This document shows, piece after piece, positions 5,501-10,005 of a stretch of 10,005 nucleotides of DNA. Numbering within the stretch: the stretch's first letter is position 1; each line of letters starts with the position of its first letter. A program made the translations under genes and the position numbers. The notes beneath the pieces were generated by a model. That model did not search any database and was not told the origin of the DNA. It saw nothing but the letters and a program-made list of their open reading frames with translations. This stretch comes from Acidobacteriota bacterium (lineage in GTDB: Bacteria > Acidobacteriota > Terriglobia > Terriglobales > Acidobacteriaceae), in contig JAJYAE010000152.1 of NCBI GenBank assembly GCA_021779695.1, positions 1 to 10,005 of the forward strand. Reading direction: 5' to 3'.

Positions 5501-6683
5501 CGGGAACGTGACGCTCCTGCACGTCTTCTCTGGGCTTGATGGCGCTTACCCTAGTGCACCGCTTATGCAGACCGCGGCCGGGGCTTGGTATGGAACCACA
5601 GTCTATGGAGGGACAAATACTTCGGAATGTGCGGTGGGCGGAACGCTCACCACCGCAGGTTGCGGAACACTGTTCACGATGAACACTTCGTTGACTTTTG
5701 CCCCGCTTTATTCTTTTGGCCCTTACAGCGCATCAGTTGGAGTCGGCCCGGAAGCAGCGTTATATAAGGCATTAGATGGAAGCATCTACGGCGCGAGCAC
5801 AGTCGGAGGAAGTGGTACGTGCGGCGGTGCAATTGATGGTGTCCCTCAGCCAAACTGCGGAACCATCTTCGAACTTGACAGTCTTGGCGTCCCTGCAATG
5901 GTGCACAGCTTCTCAGGTCCAGACGGCGCATACCCGGGTGCCACCTTGCTGCAGATGTCTGATGGGAAGTTTTATGGAACCACCCTCGGCGGAGGAGCCC
6001 AAACATGCTCGTCATATGCTTCTCCTGGTTGCGGCACCGTGTTTCAAATGACAGCAACTGGTCCAGTGAATGTGCTTCACTCATTTGCGCTGCAGGATGG
6101 AGCCGCTCCGGATGCTCCACTGATCCTCGGTAAAGACGGAGAAATGTATGGAACAACGCTCTTCGGTGGGATCACCTGCCCAGCCGGCGCATTTTGGCCT
6201 GGCTGTGGAACGGTCTTCAAGATCGACACGGGCGGGAATTTCAAGCCGCTCCATAGTTTCTCAGGTCCTGATGGAGCCTACCCCTCTCAGCTGGTGCAGG
6301 CGCTTGACGGCTATTTTTATGGGACCACCGAGTCCGGTGGCGACACCAGTTGCGCCGGGCGGTACGGGCCCGGTTGCGGAACCGTTTTCCGCATGGACAC
6401 GAGCGGCAATGTGACGGTCATCTATGCGTTCACAGGGCAGTCAGATGGTTCATGGCCAGAATCCGCTCTGGTTCAAGGCAAGGACGGCAACCTTTATGGG
6501 ACTGCCGCCTACGGGGGGACAAATGACGACGGCGTCCTCTTCCAGATCTCAAACTTGGCAGCATTGGCCGCAACCTCCCCGCGAGTGGGAACACCGCAGG
6601 TAGTCAAGCAGATCATCGCTCCGCGTCTGGCGACGCGGCCACACATTGCCCTGCCAGGGCCAGCACTGTCTCCACAACCTTAA
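2532..6683 (+). CDS. giant lipoprotein: Ig-like / ZU5-like / alpha-beta hydrolase / Ig-like x2 / GloVer repeat propeller
   Basis: A 1383-residue secreted lipoprotein, probably a surface esterase. I start at ATG 2532 because GGAGG lies six bases before it. The frame is open further upstream (GTG 2424), and a later ATG at 2613 would leave a signal peptide without positive charge. Arg/Lys residues 9-27 precede hydrophobic WLTFLVSASFC and a lipobox ITGC with Cys43. Approximate domains: Ig-like 57-148; ZU5-like 160-235 (ITLPDGSSVTIAPNAL); alpha/beta hydrolase 365-650; Ig-like 762-846 and 852-931; seven GloVer-type repeats 936-1342 of about 58 residues each; a basic/Pro-rich tail. In the hydrolase, VVHG (His375-Gly376) fits the oxyanion region, AHSEG holds candidate nucleophile Ser452, SDGFIPV holds Asp597 and TDHLDL holds His630, so a full triad seems present. 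Catalytic activity and substrate are inferred. The gene stands alone. The repeat family name is by recognition, characteristic of Acidobacteriota. Confidence 0.85.
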   Translation: MTGEGVGRSIIAKRFLARNVCIELCAKMWLTFLVSASFCITGCGSGGSSSTAPSSPTPTITSVSVSCTLSAVPTGQTTQCSGTVSGTGNFDSSLNWSVSGISGGNAIVGTVTTAGLFSAPNAVPTPYTVSVTATSAADSSKSSSANIIVEGTIATSSQPVSSTGGGVITLPDGSSVTIAPNALPADQTVTLSEVTYLSHQPANSSIAGVGPGLVLTFSTPIQPNKQPHIGDAHPALTRQVPATAGSTIPSAFAFTINLGQNNAAGLTGSIPAVNLLDQSGNSTFMGAGGNYDSTTATASSNFGTDQWQAVLSVTSNGIQSITATMVNFATGLAGDVVNILTAPNELELTVNSSGGDSWTNYSKQCPTGHALLVVHGMNDYVEQGFSTGTNGNPQIIQPIVQAGGYLVAGHDVLGFDYDWLQSINTSGQQLSSFLNTITTNCPGATLDIEAHSEGVAVTLSALNQMNIAQRNAIKRVFALGGPIMGTPMANDSRGLSTILMAQSVLNLALGNAVVSNGLAALADLLNSPFVKDLQVSTPGSGDPLDAIRSSLASQGSLPQIIVAAGNYPQAAQNNPMGWALQVCAALMSAPSDPVLSDGFIPVTSALAFQPGVQPTQALQVFPFFPFATDHLDLIKSSNIVQSVGSMVKATSALPTLDLTSSQCSGPLVCTGDPGTIFSFSGIGYGTSVPNPAYRLDQTGTVVQQTTFASTDGSVPAGSWLDATDCTATPDSLMFFSENSQTLLQSNAVTTEITSGTCVAPSIAVSPNPVQVPVSGTQQFSYTVANISNAVVWGVNGVPGGNTINGTISTAGLYAAPSTVPAPSTVTITATSQVDFNVSGSTLVTITPPPSAVAISPSTVTMPAGAVQTFAASVGGGGSVTWSIAEGTAGGTISSNGIYTATNLTGVYHVIATNAANSSETATATVNVVVGPTVKTLYAFNHSSGGAVPWGGPVLGSDGYLYGTTEAGGDLSCSYMASLAGCGTIYKSDTSGNVTLLHVFSGLDGAYPSAPLMQTAAGAWYGTTVYGGTNTSECAVGGTLTTAGCGTLFTMNTSLTFAPLYSFGPYSASVGVGPEAALYKALDGSIYGASTVGGSGTCGGAIDGVPQPNCGTIFELDSLGVPAMVHSFSGPDGAYPGATLLQMSDGKFYGTTLGGGAQTCSSYASPGCGTVFQMTATGPVNVLHSFALQDGAAPDAPLILGKDGEMYGTTLFGGITCPAGAFWPGCGTVFKIDTGGNFKPLHSFSGPDGAYPSQLVQALDGYFYGTTESGGDTSCAGRYGPGCGTVFRMDTSGNVTVIYAFTGQSDGSWPESALVQGKDGNLYGTAAYGGTNDDGVLFQISNLAALAATSPRVGTPQVVKQIIAPRLATRPHIALPGPALSPQP
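5337..6557 (+). repeat. seven tandem coding repeats (GloVer-type blades) inside the lipoprotein
   Basis: Each unit of about 58 residues follows the plan L(Y/H)xF-SGxDGAxP-xxxLxxxxDGxxYGTTxxGG-(loop)-GCGTxFxxDxxG. I count seven, beginning at LYAFNH, LHVFSG, LYSFGP, VHSFSG, LHSFAL, LHSFSG and IYAFTG. Units 1-6 have a Cys-containing loop before GCGT or NCGT, and unit 7 lacks it. Seven is a normal blade number for a closed beta-propeller. The repeats have diverged at DNA level, so recent tandem expansion is unlikely. Confidence 0.8.
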
Positions 6684-6709
6684 TCCCCCTGGAAGGGAGG
6701 ACCTGTTCA

Positions 6710-6817
6710 ATGTCAGAGCCGGAAGCCATTGTCGCAACACAGATCTGCGCACCACTCTTCACGTCAGGCAAAGCACCTGAGAGCCGCTGCAAATTTAGGT
6801 TGCGGAAGAGAGAGTGA
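6710..6817 (+). CDS. possible 35-residue small protein
   Basis: ATG 6710 is preceded at nine bases by GGAGG within AAGGGAGGA. The peptide begins MSEPEAIVATQIC, ends with a basic LRKRE tail and contains two Cys. It starts 27 bases after the lipoprotein stop, so it could be translated from the same transcript. Nothing in it is recognisable. The only support is the ribosome binding site and the position, and chance is a fair explanation. Confidence 0.25.
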   Translation: MSEPEAIVATQICAPLFTSGKAPESRCKFRLRKRE

Positions 6818-7008
6818 CACAGGTTATGAGAGATGTTGAGATGCCCTTATTGATTTGGTCTTCGTCTCGATCGTGGTTGGATGGGTTGTTATTACAGCGC
6901 GTCTCGGACAGCAACGCGAATGACATCACTATCAAAAGATAGAGTGGCAATGCCGAGCGTAACAGTCAGGCCATCACGAGTACAGCGAATTCCAATCTAA
7001 CAATGCAA

Positions 7009-7038
7009 TTGGACATATTGATCTCTTTTGTCCGATAG
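7009..7038 (+). promoter_or_regulatory. weak sigma-70-like promoter for the membrane protein gene
   Basis: TTGGAC (7009-7014) and CGATAG (7033-7038) are separated by 18 bases. Transcription would then start about 15 bases before ATG 7060, just ahead of the AAGGAGG ribosome binding site. The -10 match is poor, so this is tentative. Confidence 0.2.
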
Positions 7039-7059
7039 CTGGAACAGTAAGGAGGATGT

Positions 7060-7563
7060 ATGGCTGATCACAAGGCACTTGCTTCCGCGTTACTCTTCGC
7101 AGGTAGTGCGCTCTGTTTCTTTTTCCCGTTTGTGACAGTCTCCTGCGGCGGAGTTGACGTATTTACCCTGACTGGCCAGCAACTGGCCACTGGAACAACC
7201 CTCTCACAGCCGCAGCCATTTGGTCCGCCGCAAAGGCAGCACATGGATGCGGATCCGTTCGCTGCAATTGCTGGCATATGTGCGATTGCTGGCATTGTCC
7301 TCAGTCTTGCGGGCCAGAAGATGGTCAACGGGCGCGCAGTTGCAGCAGCTGTCGGAAGCGTGTCACTCCTCGCTATGAAGTCTCACCTCAACAGCGAGTT
7401 GCAGAATCAGGCTGGAGGAATGGTTCAAGCCAATTATCAAACCGGCTATACCCTCGCGCTCGGCCTCTTGGTAGCAGTTGCGATTTGGAACGTCTTCCTG
7501 TTCTTGCAAAACAAGTATGTCAGTTCTACTGAGGCGGGAGCCCAGCGTGCGGAGACATCCTGA
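7060..7563 (+). CDS. hypothetical four-helix inner membrane protein
   Basis: A 167-residue integral membrane protein of unknown function. ATG 7060 follows AAGGAGGATGT, a strong ribosome binding site. Hydrophobic segments lie at about 7-28, 66-85, 91-106 and 129-149. A polar Pro/Gln-rich loop (about 45-64) separates the first two, and the C-terminal tail (150-167) is polar. The motif FPFVTVSCGG ends the first helix; Cys29 is not in a normal lipobox place because the preceding segment is long and membrane-like, but lipidation cannot be excluded. I recall similar short Acidobacteriota and other soil-bacterial proteins beginning in this way, none with a known job. It precedes two further envelope genes by 310 bases. 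Confidence 0.75.
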   Translation: MADHKALASALLFAGSALCFFFPFVTVSCGGVDVFTLTGQQLATGTTLSQPQPFGPPQRQHMDADPFAAIAGICAIAGIVLSLAGQKMVNGRAVAAAVGSVSLLAMKSHLNSELQNQAGGMVQANYQTGYTLALGLLVAVAIWNVFLFLQNKYVSSTEAGAQRAETS

Positions 7564-7873
7564 AAAAACGCGATCCGATTCCAGACTCATAGACAAAGCT
7601 TTCTCTATTGGCAAATTCAGATCCACCGCCTCCTTAATCGAGCGACTAAGCCGCAGCGAATGAATTGTGTTGCGAAAGGTGATTGGGCGTGAATGCTACG
7701 GGAGGATCAGTGCAACAGGCGGTGCATGCCTTCGGCACCCAGTCTCCTTTCCGAGTCAAGCGCACCATCGTGGGGCACTTGAGTTGCAAATAATTTGAAA
7801 ATGCCGGTAGCAGCAAGCACCGAGGCGCACGATGTGACGATATCCAAAATTACGCGATTCAAGGAGTAAGCAA
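7564..7873. other. intergenic region between the two membrane protein genes
   Basis: I see no convincing gene. A 27-codon GTG ORF at 7710-7793 follows GGGAGGATCA, but the peptide (MQQAVHAFGTQ...) has no recognisable features. GGTGC and GCACC can form a short hairpin around the CTTCG at about 7720-7740, without a T tract. The A-run directly after the stop at 7563 is not preceded by a stem. A promoter for the downstream pair may lie here, but I cannot place it. Confidence 0.5.
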
Positions 7874-8404
7874 ATGGCGGCAACGGCTTTCGTAATTCAA
7901 TCGTGGTCGGCTTCAAATCAACCCAACGCGGACGGAGAGTATGTCCACATCTCGGGCCGGGCAGGAGGCCTGATTGCTTGGCTACTCAACTTGCTCGGTA
8001 TAAGCCCAACGATTCACCTGATCGTGCAAACAGACAAAATCATCTTTCGCAAGGGCTCTCTCGAAGGGACCCTTAACTTCATCACGCCACTTGAAAATAC
8101 CTGCTCGACCTTCTACGCATTTAAGCGTCCCCTTAAGGAGGCGATCATTCTGGGCATTATCCTTGGCGCCGCGACTTTCTTTTCCTTCGGACTGATTGGA
8201 ATTGCGATCGCAGTCCTCTACTACGTGCTGAACAAGACACTCACGGTGGGCTTCACAGATATGGCAGGCAGAATCAGTGAAATCCCATTCAAGCGTTCGG
8301 TGATCGAGGGCAAGACTCTGGATGAAAGCGAGGCGTCCTATGTTTGTGACGTCATCCAGAAACTAGTGGATGCACGGCGTGCCCCTGCACGCATAGCTGT
8401 CTGA
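7874..8404 (+). CDS. hypothetical membrane protein with a C-terminal-half helical hairpin
   Basis: A 176-residue protein. ATG 7874 is preceded by AAGGAG at a spacing of eight bases. The first 85 residues are polar to amphipathic and beta-rich in look (SPTIHLIVQTDKIIFRKGSL), reminiscent of small bacterial membrane-anchored beta domains, though no family is certain. A strongly hydrophobic stretch at about 88-119 is long enough for a tight pair of membrane helices around FFSFGLIG. The remainder (120-176) is soluble and mixed in charge, ending in an Arg-rich helix. It is followed by the CsgG-like gene with an 87-base gap to that gene's preferred start and no terminator between, so the two are probably co-transcribed. 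Confidence 0.75.
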   Translation: MAATAFVIQSWSASNQPNADGEYVHISGRAGGLIAWLLNLLGISPTIHLIVQTDKIIFRKGSLEGTLNFITPLENTCSTFYAFKRPLKEAIILGIILGAATFFSFGLIGIAIAVLYYVLNKTLTVGFTDMAGRISEIPFKRSVIEGKTLDESEASYVCDVIQKLVDARRAPARIAV

Positions 8405-8491
8405 GATATGGAGGTCCTTCAGAGAACGGCAAGTCGAGCTTCCGTATTTGGTTCATCCTGCGACGCAGCAAAGAACGAATGGAGAGAGACG

Positions 8492-9718
8492 GTGAAAGCA
8501 ATTTCGAAAGTAGCGCTGCTTTACATCTTTACTGGAGCACTAGCGCAGGCGCAGTTCTTCAGTCTAGGCCAGCCGAAAACTGTACCTCTGATTGTGAGCC
8601 ATCCTCCGCAATTTGGCCTGACGGTCAAGCGCGTAGCCTTTGGAAATCCGGAAGGGACATGCCCCAGCCAGGCAGACGACTTGATCGACAGCAAACTCAT
8701 TCCGATTTTTCAGCAAGGCGGAATGGATGTGATAGAGCGCCAAGCCCTGAGCCAGATCATGTCTGAGAATCGATTTGGCCAGAGCGGCTACGAAGATCCA
8801 AACAGCGTGGCGCAGCTTGGCAGGATTCTAGGGCCAAGCGCGCTAATCATCGTCAGTGTCAATACTTGTTCTTCGTCACAACAGCCTCTGTTTAACGACC
8901 AGCGCAACTACATCAACAATACGGTAGTACGCACCTTCATCTCTAAAACGCGCTACTCGTTAGAGGGTTCAGTACGCGTAGTTGACTTGACCACCGGTCA
9001 AATCCTTGGTTCGCATGGCTTCCAAAGCCATCCGGAGCAGCAGAATCAATCACAACAGGGGCAACCAGAATTTCCGCCGGTCGACGAGGTGAAGGACAAA
9101 GCCATGCTGGACGTACAAAATCAAATACAGGCGATGTTCTTCCCATCTGGAGATCGCGTTGAACTTACGTTCTATGACGATAAGGACTGCGGTCTCAATC
9201 AGGCCTACGCAATTGAGAAGAATGGGGACCGCAACGGCGCTTTGCACCTGATGGACACGAACCTGGAACAGTGTAAGGCTGGCAAGCACAAAGATAAGAC
9301 GCTGGCGCGAGCCTATTACGACGACGGATTGCTTCACTGCTTGCAGGGCGACTACGACAAGGCCAATTCCTTGTTTACATCGGCCATGGATTCCAAAGGA
9401 GCGGATGCCGCCGGCCAGGCCTCCGCAGATTGCCAGCGCGCGCAAGCCGGGCTCGCAGCCGTGAAACAATATCAAGCTCGAATGGCAACCATCCAGGCTC
9501 CTCCTCCCATCAACACGCAACCTTTGCCTCCGCCCACTGCACAGAGGGCGCCAGCGCCTGTACAAGTGGCTGCTCCGGCGCCTCCGCCCGCCAGTGCGAC
9601 CCAGGCGAGCACCTCGCCTGAGGCCCGGCTCAAGGAACTGGACGACCTCTACAAAAGGGGGCTGATCACCAAACAAGAGTTCGATCAGAAGAGGGCTGAA
9701 ATATTGAAAAGCCTGTAG
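8492..9718 (+). CDS. exported CsgG-like / TPR-like / SHOCT-domain protein
   Basis: A 408-residue exported protein. I prefer GTG 8492 over the in-frame ATG 8408: it has GGAGAGAG at good spacing and gives a clean signal peptide (KAISK, hydrophobic ALLYIFTGAL, cleavage after AQA). The ATG at 8408 has no ribosome binding site and would bury the signal sequence. Residues 40-215 look like the CsgG/curli-assembly fold: LTVKRVAFGN, GMDVIERQALSQIMSENRFG, LGRILGPSALIIVSVN and SLEGSVRVVDLTTGQILGS. Residues 265-330 resemble TPR helices (ARAYYDDGLLHCLQGDYDKA). Residues 335-376 are a Pro/Ala-rich linker. Residues 378-408 form a SHOCT domain (LKELDDLYKRGLITKQEF). Unlike CsgG itself it has no lipobox. Family members help assemble or sense the cell envelope; a role here is inferred. 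It probably shares a transcript with the preceding membrane protein. Confidence 0.8.
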   Translation: MKAISKVALLYIFTGALAQAQFFSLGQPKTVPLIVSHPPQFGLTVKRVAFGNPEGTCPSQADDLIDSKLIPIFQQGGMDVIERQALSQIMSENRFGQSGYEDPNSVAQLGRILGPSALIIVSVNTCSSSQQPLFNDQRNYINNTVVRTFISKTRYSLEGSVRVVDLTTGQILGSHGFQSHPEQQNQSQQGQPEFPPVDEVKDKAMLDVQNQIQAMFFPSGDRVELTFYDDKDCGLNQAYAIEKNGDRNGALHLMDTNLEQCKAGKHKDKTLARAYYDDGLLHCLQGDYDKANSLFTSAMDSKGADAAGQASADCQRAQAGLAAVKQYQARMATIQAPPPINTQPLPPPTAQRAPAPVQVAAPAPPPASATQASTSPEARLKELDDLYKRGLITKQEFDQKRAEILKSL

Positions 9719-9931
9719 TAACTCAGACTTGGCCTTCACGCCCATTCTGCAATTAGCTCTTGCATATTAACGGGCAGCAGTCGTTGCTTTTGGAAAGCTG
9801 AGATACGATCGGCCTTATCAAGTGAGGTGAAGCCAACGCTCAAGAAGAAGCGCAGCTGAAATGAGGGATTAGTTCACCTACCTGCCTTGGCTTGGATAGG
9901 AATCCAATCCCTCTATGAAGACGCTTGATTT

Positions 9932-9974
9932 TGTCTACTTGACTTGGCCCCTTTTGCGCATCTGATTTGGCCCC
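9932..9974. mobile_element. terminal-repeat-like end of a probable IS21-type insertion sequence
   Basis: TGACTTGGCCCC (9940-9951) and TGATTTGGCCCC (9963-9974) are near-identical 12-mers with starts 23 bases apart. They are preceded by TGTCTACT at 9932. IS21-family elements carry several such short repeats at each end, and this GGGGCCAA-type sequence is familiar from that family. No transposase is visible; istA/istB would lie beyond the right edge, and the last 25 bases could be the 3' end of istB on the minus strand. The element's edge near 9932 is a guess. Confidence 0.4.
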
Positions 9975-10005
9975 ACCCTTCATGGTTTTTGTCTTTCCGT
10001 GTTGG

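Larger units (their letters stand above)
6684..7059. other. intergenic region between the lipoprotein and the membrane protein gene
   Basis: There is no long gene here. The stretch holds a possible 35-residue ORF with a good ribosome binding site (6710-6817) and a weak promoter-like pair near its right end. No convincing rho-independent terminator follows the lipoprotein stop: the C-rich then G-rich run at 6685-6700 can pair only weakly and has no T tract. Confidence 0.55.

Noticed and set aside
5337..6557. CRISPR-like or recent DNA tandem repeat
   Set aside because: The periodicity is at protein level, about 58 residues per unit with diverged DNA, and belongs to a coding propeller repeat.
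6685..6702. Rho-independent terminator after the lipoprotein
   Set aside because: The C-rich and G-rich runs pair imperfectly, are followed by no T tract, and the G-rich half is better explained as a ribosome binding site.
8408..8491. ATG 8408 as start of the CsgG-like protein
   Set aside because: There is no Shine-Dalgarno, and the extra 28 residues would precede a complete signal peptide that begins at GTG 8492 behind GGAGAG.
9050..9745. 231-codon minus-strand ORF
   Set aside because: It is antisense to the CsgG-like gene, which has a signal peptide, CsgG motifs and a SHOCT tail in the plus frame.

Overview
The window looks like a piece of a soil-type Acidobacteriota (Terriglobia-like) chromosome. 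The main reason is the long lipoprotein at 2532-6683, whose bacterial Ig-like modules and C-terminal GloVer-type repeats have the style common in that phylum. The assignment is by recognition of protein style, not by any search.

Left third (1-2264): an accessory, partly decayed region. A Fic-family AMP-transferase gene with an N-terminal DUF4172-type domain runs off the left edge on the minus strand, up to and including the HPFxDGNG active-site motif. Its promoter side carries a large inverted repeat, a 10-bp direct repeat and an out-of-frame leader ORF with a strong ribosome binding site. Beyond it, at 1079-1121, is the 3' part of a tRNA gene, closest by eye to tRNA-Val(GAC), starting in the anticodon loop and lacking a 5' half. 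This is the usual form of an integrase attachment site. Next to it on the minus strand are an AlpA-like gene broken by a one-base frameshift and the C-terminal part of a tyrosine recombinase. At 1789-2264 a small zinc-ribbon-like gene runs out of frame into the 3' remnant of a different gene. Together these look like the worn recombination end of an integrated element.

Middle (2532-6683): one very large secreted lipoprotein. In order it has a lipobox, an Ig-like domain, a ZU5-like segment, an alpha/beta-hydrolase domain with recognisable Ser, Asp and His candidates, two more Ig-like domains and seven GloVer-type repeats, probably a seven-bladed propeller. It is the most striking gene here: a putative surface esterase joined to a large binding or display module.

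Right third (7060-9718): three plus-strand genes for envelope proteins: a four-helix membrane protein of unknown function, a second membrane protein with a helical hairpin, and an exported protein with a CsgG-like N-terminal domain, a TPR-like middle, a proline-rich linker and a C-terminal SHOCT domain. The last two are close enough to be co-transcribed. The right edge (9932-9974) has two closely spaced copies of a TGAYTTGGCCCC sequence that look like the multiple terminal repeats of an IS21-type insertion sequence continuing outside the window.

I found no CRISPR array, rRNA, complete tRNA or recognisable defence operon. The Fic protein is the only toxin-like gene.
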